From positions 1-44,594 of the forward strand of contig CABYBK010000006.1 in NCBI GenBank assembly GCA_902517245.1: 44,594 nt of DNA, written 5' to 3'. The translations under genes and the position numbers were made by a program. This document shows, piece by piece, positions 18,605 through 27,591 of the stretch. Under the pieces are notes generated by a model. The model worked only from the letters and a program-made list of their open reading frames with translations. It made no database searches and was not told where the DNA came from. The first letter of the stretch is position 1. The number at the start of each line of letters is the position of its first letter. Source of the DNA: an uncultured Bacteroidota bacterium. GTDB lineage: Bacteria; Bacteroidota; Bacteroidia; Flavobacteriales; Flavobacteriaceae.

Positions 18605-19654
18605 GTGATAAAGATTCAAAAAATTAAAAAATCAAAAATCGAGAGTGTAAATTTCGATGACCTAGTTTTTGGAAAAACATTTACTGATCATATGTTTATT
18701 TGTCACTATAAAAATAATGAATGGCTAACACCTGAAATTAGACCCTATCAACCATTAAAATTAGACCCTTCTGCTAGTGTTTTGCATTATGGACAGGCAG
18801 TTTTTGAAGGCATGAAGGCGTTTAAAGATAGTCAAGAAAAGATATGGCTCTTTAGACCTGACCAAAATTTCGAAAGAATAAATCGTTCTGCTCATCGTCT
18901 TCAAATACCTGAGTTTCCAAGAAAATACTTTTTTGATGGAATTAAAAAACTTGTAAAACTTGAACAAGCTTGGATAAAAAAAGGAGAAGGAAATTCATTA
19001 TACATAAGACCATTTGTTTTTGCAAGTCAGCCTACAGTTCAAGCAAGTGCCTCAGATGAATATATTTTTATGATTATATGTGCTCCTGTAAGTACATACT
19101 ATTCAGGAGGTGAAATTAATGTTTTAATTGCAGAAGAATATAGTAGGGCTGCTAATGGTGGTGTCGGATTTGCTAAAGCAGCAGGAAATTATGCTGCGCA
19201 ATTTTATCCAACCTCCGAAGCATTGAAAAAAGGATTTCAACAAATTATCTGGACTGATGCTAACAATCATGAATACTTAGAAGAAGCCGGAACAATGAAT
19301 ATTTTTTTCAAAATAAATGATTCGTTAATTACAGCTCCCACAAATGATAGAATTCTTGATGGTGTTACGCGTAAAAGCATTATTGAAATTGCAAAAAGCA
19401 ACGGCATTAAAGTTGAAGAACGGCCAATTAAAGTAAGTGAAATTATACAAGCACATGAAAACGGAAATCTTCAAGAAATTTTTGGAACTGGTACTGCTGT
19501 CGTGGTATTACCAATAAAAAGTTTTTCATACCGTGGTGTATCATATAAAACAAATGGAATTGACGAATTAGCAATCGCTCTAAAAAAACAATTAATAGGT
19601 ATTCAGTATAATCAACTTGAAGATTTATTTAATTGGACAGTTAAAGTTGATTAA
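18605..19654 (+). CDS. ilvE: Branched-chain amino acid aminotransferase
   Basis: Class IV PLP aminotransferase for the last step of leucine, isoleucine and valine synthesis, complementing the leu/cimA operon. Motifs seen: VLHYGQAVFEGMKAFK, the PLP-lysine region GGVGFAKAAGNYAAQF and EEAGTMNIFF, then DGVTRKSI. The chosen start is GTG at 18605, giving 349 residues and beginning IKIQKIKKSKIESVNFDDL as in related flavobacterial enzymes. The frame is open further upstream to a TTG at 18551, but those residues are Phe/Tyr-rich and do not resemble the family. The stop overlaps the converging pyrophosphohydrolase gene by 4 bases. Confidence 0.93.
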   Translation: MIKIQKIKKSKIESVNFDDLVFGKTFTDHMFICHYKNNEWLTPEIRPYQPLKLDPSASVLHYGQAVFEGMKAFKDSQEKIWLFRPDQNFERINRSAHRLQIPEFPRKYFFDGIKKLVKLEQAWIKKGEGNSLYIRPFVFASQPTVQASASDEYIFMIICAPVSTYYSGGEINVLIAEEYSRAANGGVGFAKAAGNYAAQFYPTSEALKKGFQQIIWTDANNHEYLEEAGTMNIFFKINDSLITAPTNDRILDGVTRKSIIEIAKSNGIKVEERPIKVSEIIQAHENGNLQEIFGTGTAVVVLPIKSFSYRGVSYKTNGIDELAIALKKQLIGIQYNQLEDLFNWTVKVD

Positions 19655-20043
19655 ATTTCTTTTAAAATTTTTTCAATATTGGGTTTAAAATAATTAGGGC
19701 CCTTCAAAACTTTTCCATCCTCACGATATATTGGCTTACCGTCTGCACCAAGCTTGCTCATATTACTTTTCTGAATTTCATCAAAAATAGATTCAATCTT
19801 ATCCTGAAAACCGTGAGCAATAATAGTTCCACATAATATATAGAGCATATCACCAAGGGCATCTCCAATTTCTATAATATCATTTGCTTTAGCAGCCTCT
19901 AAGTATTCCTCATTTTCTTCTTTCATTAAATCAAATCTTAATTTAGAGATTGCATGGGGTAAATTAGCCTTTGGCTTTTGTTCTACTCCAAGTCCAAAAG
20001 CATTATGAAAATCAATAACCGCCTGAATAGGTTTTTTTATCAT
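19651..20043 (-). CDS. MazG/HisE-like nucleotide pyrophosphohydrolase
   Basis: All-alpha NTP pyrophosphohydrolase of 130 residues. The metal-binding signature EENEEYLEAA (ExxE) is followed by DIIEIGDALGDMLYIL (ExxD), as in the MazG, dimeric dUTPase and HisE superfamily. A C-terminal tail (GADGKPIYREDGKVLKGPNY) is characteristic of the phosphoribosyl-ATP pyrophosphohydrolase-like subgroup. Likely role is hydrolysis of non-canonical nucleotides; true histidine synthesis is less likely given the lack of his genes nearby. Converges with ilvE with a 4-base overlap. Confidence 0.83.
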   Translation of the reverse strand: MIKKPIQAVIDFHNAFGLGVEQKPKANLPHAISKLRFDLMKEENEEYLEAAKANDIIEIGDALGDMLYILCGTIIAHGFQDKIESIFDEIQKSNMSKLGADGKPIYREDGKVLKGPNYFKPNIEKILKEI

Positions 20044-20099
20044 ATTTTATTTCTGTGTTAATGGATTTATTATTTCTAATTTAGTTAAAAATATTAGAG

Positions 20100-20288
20100 A
20101 TGTTTTCATTTGGTCAATTGATTTTTGGAATATGTTTTTTTGTTGTTTTTGTTATGATAGCAATATTATCGTACAAAGCTGATAAAAAGCAACAACCACA
20201 ATATTTTAAGGGTAGCTATAAGATTCTAATTGGTTTCCTAATTGCATTTAGTTTGTTGTTGTTAGTTAAATTTATTACAAAACAATGA
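20100..20288 (+). CDS. Small two-helix membrane protein coupled to the fluoride channel
   Basis: A 62-residue protein with two hydrophobic helices (about 5-25 and 41-58) separated by a basic, Gln-rich loop (YKADKKQQPQYFKGSYK). The stop overlaps the crcB start as ATGA, so the two are translated together. Function is not recognised; it may help or simply accompany the fluoride channel. No fluoride riboswitch is visible upstream of it. Confidence 0.72.
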   Translation: MFSFGQLIFGICFFVVFVMIAILSYKADKKQQPQYFKGSYKILIGFLIAFSLLLLVKFITKQ

Positions 20289-20662
20289 AAAGTTTTTTTT
20301 ATGTATTTATCGGAGGAGGTTTAGGAAGTATTTTCCGTTTTGCCATATCAAAGTTAATATCTGTTACCAAAGGGGGGGTTCCGTGGCCAACCATTTTTGC
20401 AAATCTTACAGGGTGCTTCCTTATTGGATTATTATTAGGTTGGGTAATTAAAAATAATGGTGAAAAATCAGAATTATATTTCCTCTTGATCGTAGGATTT
20501 TGCGGGGGTTTAACTACTTTTTCTACTTTCTCCAATGAAGGTCTTTTGTTTCTGAAATCAGCTGACTACTCAAACTTTTTAATTTATTTAGTGACCAGTG
20601 TTGTTGGGGGTATTACACTTGTAGGTCTTGGATATTATATTTTTCGATTAGTAAATTCCTAA
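20285..20662 (+). CDS. crcB: Fluoride channel CrcB/Fluc
   Basis: Dual-topology fluoride export channel of 125 residues. Four hydrophobic helices are visible. Conserved landmarks are GGGLGSIFRFAISK near the N-terminus, FANLTGCFLIG (pore Asn) and GFCGGLTTFSTFSNE (the Phe/Ser/Thr pore track with the central Na+ site). It starts within the stop codon of the preceding small membrane protein gene. Confidence 0.93.
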   Translation: MKSFFYVFIGGGLGSIFRFAISKLISVTKGGVPWPTIFANLTGCFLIGLLLGWVIKNNGEKSELYFLLIVGFCGGLTTFSTFSNEGLLFLKSADYSNFLIYLVTSVVGGITLVGLGYYIFRLVNS

Positions 20663-20714
20663 TAAATCTCTTTTTTTAAATAATCCTCAATTTTGAATAT
20701 TTATTTTTATTATA

Positions 20715-20730
20715 CCCTAAATTTTTAGGG
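20715..20730. promoter_or_regulatory. Palindromic operator CCCTA-N6-TAGGG upstream of porin-glnK-amt
   Basis: Perfect 5-6-5 inverted repeat CCCTAAATTTTTAGGG followed directly by GTTAA. The same arms, spacing and trailing GGTTAA occur once more in the window, at 33387-33402 between the two glutamine synthetase genes. In both places a G-run ending in T sits exactly 56 bp downstream of the last G of the palindrome. The arrangement suits a dimeric DNA-binding protein; CRP/FNR-family proteins use this 5-6-5 geometry. The role in nitrogen control is inferred from the genes it precedes. Confidence 0.6.
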
Positions 20731-20778
20731 GTTAAAATTTTATTAATCCTAATTTTTGAAATTACAACCCCTTTTTTA

Positions 20779-20809
20779 TTGGGGGTATTTTTTTTATAAT
20801 ATATGTTTG
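20779..20809 (+). promoter_or_regulatory. Bacteroidota-type promoter of porin-glnK-amt
   Basis: A -7 element TATGTTTG at 20802-20809 matches TAnnTTTG. A TTG at 20779-20781 lies 20 bp upstream, at -33 distance, and merges into the run GGGGGT (20781-20786). This G-run also pairs with ACCCC at 20767-20771, so the two form a short inverted repeat. Transcription would start about 20 bases before the porin ATG at 20837. Confidence 0.55.
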
Positions 20810-20836
20810 CGAAAAATTAATCACTAACATATTATT

Positions 20837-21859
20837 ATGAAAAAATCAAATAAATTTTTTACGCGAGTGTTTATATGCACAATGATGACATTTACCGCTA
20901 TAAATGCCCAAGATACCGATGATAGTGTGCCACAGCCAACTTTTAATTTTAGTGGAACTGTTGACACTTATTTTAGAAGTAGTTTTACTGAAGATCCTGT
21001 TGCACCTGGCACTTCTTTTGCAAACCTTAATGGATTTTCACTAGGAATGGCAAACTTCATCGTTTCATACGAGGGAGAAAAATCAGGATTTGTAGCTGAT
21101 GTAGTTTTTGGTCCTAGAGGTTCTGATGCAGTATTTGGATCTGTTGGAAACTCTTCTGAGATGGTAAACCAATTATATGCATATTACAATATCGCAGAGG
21201 GTGTTACTATAACACTTGGTAACTTTAATACCTTTTTAGGTTATGAAGTTATTTCACCAGCTGCTAACTTTAATTATTCTACATCTTATATGTTTTCATA
21301 TGGTCCGTTCTCTCACACAGGAGCTAAAGTTGATTTCTCAATTTCTGAAGATGTATCCTTAATGATTGGTGTGTTTAATCAAACCGATCAAACTGAGGCT
21401 AACTATGACAGATATACAGCCTTTGGTGCTCAGCTAGGACTTTACGGTCAATATATTAACCTATTGGCGGGTGATGAGTACTTCCAGCTTGATTATACTG
21501 GAGGATTTGACTTATCTGATAGTTTCTTTTTAGGAATTAATGCTACAACAGCAACTTTAGCTGGAGATACTGGATTTGCTGGTATTGCTTTATACCCTCA
21601 ATTAACAACAAGTGATAGTTTTGCTATCGGTTTACGTGGAGAATTTTTCTCTGAAACAGACGGCTTTGGCGCATTAGTTTCAGACGGAGATGCTGATAAC
21701 TTTTCTCTTACTCTAACAGGAAGTTTTACTTCTGGAAACTTTATGTTTAAACCTGAATTAAGGTTAGACTCAGCATCCTCTGAAATATTTGCTATTTCTC
21801 CTACTGAAACATCTGAAAGGCTTACTTCGTTTGTTATGGCTATGATTTATACATTTTAA
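20837..21859 (+). CDS. BBP2-type outer-membrane beta-barrel porin linked to ammonium uptake
   Basis: Exported outer-membrane protein of 340 residues. A signal peptide of about 24 residues ends at AINAQ. The mature part shows alternating beta-strand character, Gly/aromatic-rich strands such as FSGTVDTYFRSSF, GFVADVVFGPRG and GVTITLGNFNTFLGYEV, and a terminal strand ending in Phe (FVMAMIYTF), as expected for barrel insertion. It resembles the OmpL-like BBP2 family. Co-transcription with glnK and amt (18-bp gap) suggests a role in letting ammonium or small nitrogen compounds through the outer membrane. Confidence 0.83.
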   Translation: MKKSNKFFTRVFICTMMTFTAINAQDTDDSVPQPTFNFSGTVDTYFRSSFTEDPVAPGTSFANLNGFSLGMANFIVSYEGEKSGFVADVVFGPRGSDAVFGSVGNSSEMVNQLYAYYNIAEGVTITLGNFNTFLGYEVISPAANFNYSTSYMFSYGPFSHTGAKVDFSISEDVSLMIGVFNQTDQTEANYDRYTAFGAQLGLYGQYINLLAGDEYFQLDYTGGFDLSDSFFLGINATTATLAGDTGFAGIALYPQLTTSDSFAIGLRGEFFSETDGFGALVSDGDADNFSLTLTGSFTSGNFMFKPELRLDSASSEIFAISPTETSERLTSFVMAMIYTF

Positions 21860-21877
21860 CAACAAAATAAATAAAAA

Positions 21878-22216
21878 ATGAAAAAAATTGAGGCAATAAT
21901 TCGAAAGTCAAAGTTTGACGATGTTAAAAAGTCCCTGCATAATGTTGAAGTAAATTTTTTCAGCTATTGGGATGTAACTGGAGTTGGAAATGAAAAACAG
22001 GGACACGTATATCGTGGTATCAGTTACAGCACCTCCGAAATTCAAAGACGTTTTTTGTCTATCGTAGTAAATGACGATTTTGTTCAACCTACAATAGATG
22101 CCATTATAAATTCTGCTGCAACTGACAAGGTGGGTGATGGTAAAATTTTCATCACCACTGTAGATGAAGCCTATCGAATTAGGACGGGCGAAAAAGGAGG
22201 AAATTCACTTAATTAA
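21878..22216 (+). CDS. glnK: PII nitrogen-regulatory protein
   Basis: Trimeric PII signal protein of 112 residues that senses 2-oxoglutarate and ATP/ADP and gates Amt. The T-loop region contains HVYRGISY (Tyr45 and Tyr50); Tyr50 corresponds to the uridylylated Tyr51 of enteric PII with a one-residue offset. The B-loop KVGDGKIFI and C-loop IRTGEKGG are canonical. Its position directly before amt (20-bp gap) defines it as a GlnK-type paralogue. Whether Tyr50 is modified cannot be told; no GlnD is present in the window. Confidence 0.94.
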   Translation: MKKIEAIIRKSKFDDVKKSLHNVEVNFFSYWDVTGVGNEKQGHVYRGISYSTSEIQRRFLSIVVNDDFVQPTIDAIINSAATDKVGDGKIFITTVDEAYRIRTGEKGGNSLN

Positions 22217-22236
22217 AAATATAAAAATCAAAAATT

Positions 22237-23478
22237 ATGGAAAGTACTGCACTTTTTACTGCTAATAATGTATGGATGATGATCTGTACAGCACTTGTAT
22301 TTTTTATGCATTTAGGCTTCTCTTTTTTAGAGATTGGTCTTACACGTCAGAAGAATACAGTAAACATTTTATTTAAAAATTTCTTTGTTATCACCGCAGG
22401 GTTATTACTTTATGCTATAGGTGGTTTTAACTTAATGTATCCTGGATTTGAAGAAGGAGCTACTGGCTTTTTTAAATTTGCAGGATTTGGGATTGAGCCT
22501 CCAGAAGGGGGCATGACTTCTGCCTATGCTGATGGAGGTTACACCTGGTGGACCGATTTTCTTTTTCAAGGCATGTTTGCTGCCACTGCAGCAACAATAG
22601 TTTCAGGTGCTGTAGCTGAGAGAATTAAATTGAATAGCTTTATGCTTTTCACTATTGTATATGTTGGATTAGTATATCCAATTATAGGATCATGGAAATG
22701 GGGTGGTGGATTTTTAGATCAGTGGGGTTTTTACGATTTTGCAGGGTCTACCCTAGTTCATTCTGTAGGTGGATGGGCTGCACTAATTGCTGTATATTTT
22801 TTAGGAGCTCGAGTAGGTAAGTTTGGTTCTGATGGAAAACCTAAAGCAATTCCAGGACATAACATTCCGGTTGCTGCTGCTGGAGTATTAATACTTTGGT
22901 TAGGGTGGTTTGGATTTAATGGTGGCTCTGTATTATCTGCTGATCCTGAATTAACTTCTTTAACATTAGTAACAACTTGTCTTGCTGCAGCTGCTGGCGG
23001 AATAGCTTCAAGCATTGTTTCTAATATTTTATACAAAAATTTTGACTTAACTATGTTTATGAATGGCGTCTTGGGGGGGCTTGTTGGGATCACGGCTGGT
23101 GCTGATCTTATGAGTCCTATGGACGCCATATTTATTGGAATTATTGCTGGGGCTATTATTGTTTTTGGTGTTTCTCTGATAGACAGACTAAAGCTAGATG
23201 ACCCAGTTGGTGCAATTGCAGTCCATTTAATATGTGGAATTTGGGGAACATTAGCGGTAGGTGTTTTCGGAGATATGGCTGGAATAGATCAATTTATAAT
23301 CCAGTTAATTGGTGTGGGTATAGTTGGCGCGTTTTCAGTTATTACTTCTTTTATTATAATTATTACTATTAAAAAAACCATTGGTCTTCGTGTTGAAAAT
23401 GAGGAAGAAATAAAAGGTCTCGATCTGGCTGAACATGGAATGGATGCGTATGCAGATTTCCGATTAAACCAGCATTAA
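22237..23478 (+). CDS. amt: Ammonium transporter Amt
   Basis: Trimeric ammonium channel of 413 residues with about 11 membrane helices. The twin pore histidines are visible as His175 (LVHSVGGW) and His330 (AVHLICGIWGTL). The periplasmic vestibule and gating regions, such as DFLFQGMFAATAATIVSGAVAER and HNIPVAAAGVLILWLGWFGFN split across helices, are intact. Its cytoplasmic C-terminus (about 380-413) offers the usual GlnK docking surface. It ends the porin-glnK-amt operon and is followed by a strong terminator. Confidence 0.96.
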   Translation: MESTALFTANNVWMMICTALVFFMHLGFSFLEIGLTRQKNTVNILFKNFFVITAGLLLYAIGGFNLMYPGFEEGATGFFKFAGFGIEPPEGGMTSAYADGGYTWWTDFLFQGMFAATAATIVSGAVAERIKLNSFMLFTIVYVGLVYPIIGSWKWGGGFLDQWGFYDFAGSTLVHSVGGWAALIAVYFLGARVGKFGSDGKPKAIPGHNIPVAAAGVLILWLGWFGFNGGSVLSADPELTSLTLVTTCLAAAAGGIASSIVSNILYKNFDLTMFMNGVLGGLVGITAGADLMSPMDAIFIGIIAGAIIVFGVSLIDRLKLDDPVGAIAVHLICGIWGTLAVGVFGDMAGIDQFIIQLIGVGIVGAFSVITSFIIIITIKKTIGLRVENEEEIKGLDLAEHGMDAYADFRLNQH

Positions 23479-23515
23479 TTAAATTTATACTCAATATTGA
23501 TTTATAAGAATGTTA

Positions 23516-23543
23516 TCTCCCGCAAACGCGGGAGATTTTTTTT
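23516..23543 (+). terminator. Strong rho-independent terminator after amt
   Basis: Perfect 8-bp stem TCTCCCGC/GCGGGAGA (23516-23523 and 23528-23535) around loop AAAC, followed by eight T residues (23536-23543). It lies 38 bases after the amt stop and ends the nitrogen-uptake transcript. Confidence 0.93.
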
Positions 23544-23568
23544 AGCTATTTTTGATTAAAATTTTTTT

Positions 23569-25131
23569 ATGCGCTTTGCTATTTGCCTTCTAATTCTTAC
23601 TATTTCATCAACTTTATTTGCACAAAACAAAAGTAATTCAACAACTGAAGGGCCCTATAATCAATTAATTATTCGTGGAGCAACACTGATTAATGGAAAT
23701 GGTGCCCCACCGATTAGCCCAGTTGATATTACCGTAGAAAACGATAAAATTACAGGAATAAGTGTTGTAGGATATCCTGGAGTTCCAATAAATAATAGTA
23801 AAAGACCTCAATTAAAAGTTGGAGGTCAAGAAATCGATGCAACTGGAATGTATGTTTTGCCAGGATTTATTGACATGCACGGACACATTGGGGGTGTTTC
23901 TCAAGGAGCAGATTGGGAGTATGTATTTAAGCTTTGGCTTGCTCACGGAGTTACAACTGTCCGTGAACCTAGTGGTCGTGGAGTAGAATACGCAGTTAAC
24001 TTAAAAAAGCGAAGTGCTAAAAATGAAATTATTGCTCCTAGAATCCTAGCTTACACTGGTTTTGGTCAGGGTAGCAAAAAACCCATAACAAGTGAAGAGC
24101 AAGCACGTGAATGGGTTCGACAAAATGCAAAGAATGGTGCAGATGGAATTAAATTTTTTGGTGCTGAGCCCCATGTAATGACTGCAGCATTAGATGAAAA
24201 TAAAAAATTAGGTTTACGTTCCGCATGTCATCATGCTCAAATGAGTGTTGCTAGGTGGAATGCTTTACATTCTGCTCGCGCTGGTTTAACAACATTGGAA
24301 CACTGGTATGGTCTACCTGAAGCTCTATTTGAAGATCGTACAGTTCAAAATTATCCACTTGACTATAATTATCAAAATGAACAACATCGTTTTGGAGAAG
24401 CTGGAAGACTTTGGAAACAAGCTGCAAAACCATATTCAGATCATTGGAATAGTGTAATGAATGAGATGATTGATTTGGATTTCACAATGGTTCCAACATT
24501 TAATATATATGAAGCCAGCAGAGATCTTCATAGGGCAAGAAGAGCTGAATGGCACGAGGATTATACTTTACCTTCACTTTGGCGTTTTTATCAGCCAAGT
24601 AAAATTTCTCATGGTTCTTATTGGCATTTTTGGGGTACTGAAGAAGAGGTAGCATGGAAAGAAAACTTTAAACTATGGATGATATTTGTAAATGAATATA
24701 AAAATAGAGGTGGAAGAGTAGCTACGGGTTCTGATTCTGGCTTTATTTTTCAACTATATGGATTTGCCTATATCCGGGAGATGGAAATGTTAAGAGAAGC
24801 AGGTTTTCATCCTTTGGAAATAATCCGCTCAGCTACCTTAAATGGTGCCGAAGCACTTGGAATAGACAATGAAACCGGATCAATCGAAATAGGAAAAAGT
24901 GCTGATTTTGTAATTGTTGAAGAGAATCCACTTAAAAATTTCAAAGTTCTTTATGGAACTGGCGCAATCAAGCTTACAGAAGACAATAAAGTTACACGAG
25001 TCGGTGGTGTAAAGTATACAATTCGTCAAGGAGTGATATATGATGCTAAAAAACTTCTTTTGGAAGTGAAGCAAATGGTTGATAAGGCTAAAAAAGAAGA
25101 GATGTTTAAAATTTCACAACCTGGAAAATAA
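23569..25131 (+). CDS. Secreted metal-dependent amidohydrolase
   Basis: Amidohydrolase-superfamily enzyme of 520 residues with a signal peptide (MRFAICLLILTISSTLFAQ). The metal sites are visible: GFIDMHGHIGG (HxH), GADGIKFFG (bridging Lys region), ACHHAQMS and TLEHWYG (His ligands) and ATGSDSGF (Asp). The C-terminal strand region IGKSADFVIVEENPL is typical of imidazolonepropionase/prolidase-like members. Such exported enzymes often cleave dipeptides or lactams, but the substrate is unknown. It starts 26 bp after the amt terminator and is 8 bp before purU. Confidence 0.88.
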   Translation: MRFAICLLILTISSTLFAQNKSNSTTEGPYNQLIIRGATLINGNGAPPISPVDITVENDKITGISVVGYPGVPINNSKRPQLKVGGQEIDATGMYVLPGFIDMHGHIGGVSQGADWEYVFKLWLAHGVTTVREPSGRGVEYAVNLKKRSAKNEIIAPRILAYTGFGQGSKKPITSEEQAREWVRQNAKNGADGIKFFGAEPHVMTAALDENKKLGLRSACHHAQMSVARWNALHSARAGLTTLEHWYGLPEALFEDRTVQNYPLDYNYQNEQHRFGEAGRLWKQAAKPYSDHWNSVMNEMIDLDFTMVPTFNIYEASRDLHRARRAEWHEDYTLPSLWRFYQPSKISHGSYWHFWGTEEEVAWKENFKLWMIFVNEYKNRGGRVATGSDSGFIFQLYGFAYIREMEMLREAGFHPLEIIRSATLNGAEALGIDNETGSIEIGKSADFVIVEENPLKNFKVLYGTGAIKLTEDNKVTRVGGVKYTIRQGVIYDAKKLLLEVKQMVDKAKKEEMFKISQPGK

Positions 25132-25139
25132 AAAGAATT

Positions 25140-25994
25140 TTGAAAAAACTTACATTATTAATGTACTGCCCCGATCAAAAGGGAATAATAGCTGACGTAA
25201 CACAATTCATTCATAAAAACAATGGAAACATTATTTACATAGACCAATATGTAGATCGAGTCCATAAAAGTTTTTTTATGCGTGTTGTAATAGAAAGTGA
25301 ATTCAAAAAAAGTTCATTCGATGATTTTAAATACTCCTTTAACACAGAAATAGGAGAACACTATTCTCTAAAATGTTCATTTTATTTAGCTGAAAACTTA
25401 CCAAATATGGCTGTATTTGTATCAAAATATGATCACTGTTTATATGATATATTATCACAACAACGTTCTGGTAAATTAGCATGTAAAATACCATTCATAT
25501 TGAGTAATCACGAAGATTTAAGTTTCATTGCAAAACAATTTGATGTTCCCTTTTACTATATTCCTGTAGAAAAGAATGATAAGGATGAAGCAGAAAAAAA
25601 ACAGCTAAAATTATTAAAGTCACACAAAGTTGATTGTATTGTTCTAGCAAGATATATGCAGATTTTATCTAGTAAACTTTTGGATGCATATCCAAATCGA
25701 ATAATTAATATACATCATTCTTTTTTGCCCGCTTTTCCTGGCGCAAAACCATATCACTCAGCTTTTGAGCGAGGAGTTAAAATCATAGGTGCTACTAGTC
25801 ACTATGTAACTGAAGAACTCGATGCTGGTCCAATAATTGAACAAGATATAGTAAGAGTAACACATGAACACGAGGTAGATGATTTCATATTAAAGGGTCA
25901 AGATTTAGAAAGGATTGTGTTATTACGTGCCCTAAAATATCACTGTGATAGGAAAATTATGGTATATAACAACAAAACTGTAATCTTTAATTAG
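25140..25994 (+). CDS. purU: Formyltetrahydrofolate deformylase
   Basis: Hydrolyses 10-formyl-THF to formate and THF, balancing one-carbon pools for purine synthesis. An N-terminal ACT domain (about 1-80, opening LTLLMYCPDQKGIIADV) precedes the formyltransferase-like domain with VLARYMQIL and NIHHSFLPAFPGAKPYH, then GATSHYVTEELDAGPIIEQD. The start is TTG at 25140, 8 bases after the amidohydrolase stop. At 284 residues it is standard. The 3' end overlaps the converging hydrolase by 4 bases. Confidence 0.94.
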   Translation: MKKLTLLMYCPDQKGIIADVTQFIHKNNGNIIYIDQYVDRVHKSFFMRVVIESEFKKSSFDDFKYSFNTEIGEHYSLKCSFYLAENLPNMAVFVSKYDHCLYDILSQQRSGKLACKIPFILSNHEDLSFIAKQFDVPFYYIPVEKNDKDEAEKKQLKLLKSHKVDCIVLARYMQILSSKLLDAYPNRIINIHHSFLPAFPGAKPYHSAFERGVKIIGATSHYVTEELDAGPIIEQDIVRVTHEHEVDDFILKGQDLERIVLLRALKYHCDRKIMVYNNKTVIFN

Positions 25995-26764
25995 TCCTCC
26001 AAAAGATGGGACAGTAGAGAATTATTAAATTGATCAGACTTATCAATGTTTACGACATGCCCAGAACCGGCTATAGTGACTAGAGATGAGGATTTATGAT
26101 TGTTAACAATTTTTTTTACAAAAGGTAAAAACATATAATCTTGCTCACCCATTAAATATAATATAGGTGTTTTGAATTCAAGTGCTCTAATTTTTTCTAA
26201 TAAAGGTAAAATAGAGTTAGTTAATTTATACCATCGTTTAAATTCTTTTTGAGAAAGTTTTTTAGCCTCGTTAATGAAATATGCCCTAGATTTTCTATGA
26301 TTTTTGTAAGGCATAATTACATAAGCAAAAAAGGTATAAATCCAGATAAATGGAAGAATACTTTGTGTTAGTTTTCCCAAAAACATTAAAAGTCTGGATT
26401 GTAAATTTAGATTCAATATAGCGCCTCCTAGACATATTTTCTCAACCCTATTTTGATGGTTAAAAAGCATGTATTGTATTAAAATACTTCCTAAAGATAT
26501 ACCTACAAAATGTGACTTTTCAATTTTATTATAATCCAAAACCTCGATAACATCATTTATGATTTGGTCAAAATTATATTGAACCTCATCTGGAGGTGCT
26601 TTTGATTTACCGTGACCTCTTAAATCAATCAATAACACATTGAAATATTTCTTAAAAAAACGAACCTGATTAAACCATATGGAGGAGCTACCTCCAGCAC
26701 CATGAATAAATGTAATCCACTTTTCAGATTTATTTACTGAAGGATAAATAACATAATGAAGCAT
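25991..26764 (-). CDS. Alpha/beta hydrolase
   Basis: A 257-residue alpha/beta-hydrolase. The oxyanion segment FIHGAGGSSSIWF, the nucleophile elbow GISLGS (Ser), the acid EQDYMF (Asp) and the final GSGHVVN (His) make a complete triad. A hydrophobic lid region (ILPFIWIYTFFAYVIMPY) suggests a lipophilic substrate or membrane association. Last gene of the purM-to-hydrolase minus-strand cluster; its start overlaps the pyrF stop by 1 base. Confidence 0.84.
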   Translation of the reverse strand: MLHYVIYPSVNKSEKWITFIHGAGGSSSIWFNQVRFFKKYFNVLLIDLRGHGKSKAPPDEVQYNFDQIINDVIEVLDYNKIEKSHFVGISLGSILIQYMLFNHQNRVEKICLGGAILNLNLQSRLLMFLGKLTQSILPFIWIYTFFAYVIMPYKNHRKSRAYFINEAKKLSQKEFKRWYKLTNSILPLLEKIRALEFKTPILYLMGEQDYMFLPFVKKIVNNHKSSSLVTIAGSGHVVNIDKSDQFNNSLLSHLLED

Positions 26765-27591
26765 TAGATTAGACCTTTCGATTTTAGTAGTATTTGCATT
26801 TCCTTCTGCAACTTTTCTGCTTGGTATGCAGCTGCATCGGCAAAATCATTTTTTTGAGAAGCATAAATAATTCCCCTTGATGAATTTACTAATAAACCAC
26901 ATTGACTGTTCATTCCATTATCAGCAACTTCAGTGAGACTACCACCCTGGACCCCTACTCCAGGTACAAGCAAAAAAGAATTAGGAACTAATTTTCGAAT
27001 AGACAAAAAAGCTTCCGCTTTTGTTGCGCCGACTACATACATAAGCCGCTCCGAATTTTTCCAATTTAAGCTGGTTTTTATTACTTTTTCATACATAGGC
27101 TGTTGATTTTCTTTGGTATATTGAAAATCATCAGCACTTTTATTTGAGGTTAAAGCTAATAGTATTGCAAACTTATCTTTAAATCTCAAAAAAGGTTCAA
27201 CAGCCTCTCGACCCATGTAGGGAGCTACAGTTACAGAATCAACGCAATATGTTTTAAAAAAGGCGTTCGCATATCTATTGGCTGTATTTCCTATATCACC
27301 CCTTTTCGCATCTGCAATAGTAAAATGGTCAGGATAGTTAGTGTTTAAATAATCAATTACTTTTTCAAAAGCACTCCAGCCTTTTGGACCGTATGATTCA
27401 AAAAAAGCTAAATTAGGTTTATAGGCAACTGTAAAATTGTGGGTGGAATCTATAATAGCTTTTGCAAAAGAAAAAACTGGATCTTCTTCTTTAAGTAAAT
27501 AAGGAGGTATTTTTTCCAAATCTATATCTAAACCTACGCAAAGAAAGGAAGCCTTGGCTTTAATTTGTTCAAAAAGAAATGTATTGGTCAT
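26764..27591 (-). CDS. pyrF: Orotidine-5'-phosphate decarboxylase (type 2)
   Basis: Last step of UMP synthesis. The catalytic array [16 protein letters not shown] (Asp-Lys-Asp network) is intact, along with [14 protein letters not shown] at the N-terminus, and VPGVGVQGG plus [10 protein letters not shown] for phosphate binding. At 275 residues it is the longer type 2 form common in Bacteroidota and mycobacteria. Overlaps prfA by 4 bases and the downstream hydrolase by 1. Confidence 0.95.
   Translation of the reverse strand: MTNTFLFEQIKAKASFLCVGLDIDLEKIPPYLLKEEDPVFSFAKAIIDSTHNFTVAYKPNLAFFESYGPKGWSAFEKVIDYLNTNYPDHFTIADAKRGDIGNTANRYANAFFKTYCVDSVTVAPYMGREAVEPFLRFKDKFAILLALTSNKSADDFQYTKENQQPMYEKVIKTSLNWKNSERLMYVVGATKAEAFLSIRKLVPNSFLLVPGVGVQGGSLTEVADNGMNSQCGLLVNSSRGIIYASQKNDFADAAAYQAEKLQKEMQILLKSKGLI

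Noticed and set aside
20040-20100. Fluoride riboswitch upstream of the crcB pair
   Set aside because: Only about 60 bases are available and the conserved fluoride-riboswitch core segments are not seen.
20767-20798. ACCCC...GGGGGT hairpin plus T-run as the crcB terminator
   Set aside because: It can fold, but the 9-base loop and short stem are weak, and it coincides with the -33 region of the porin promoter; a regulatory role is more likely, though both are possible.
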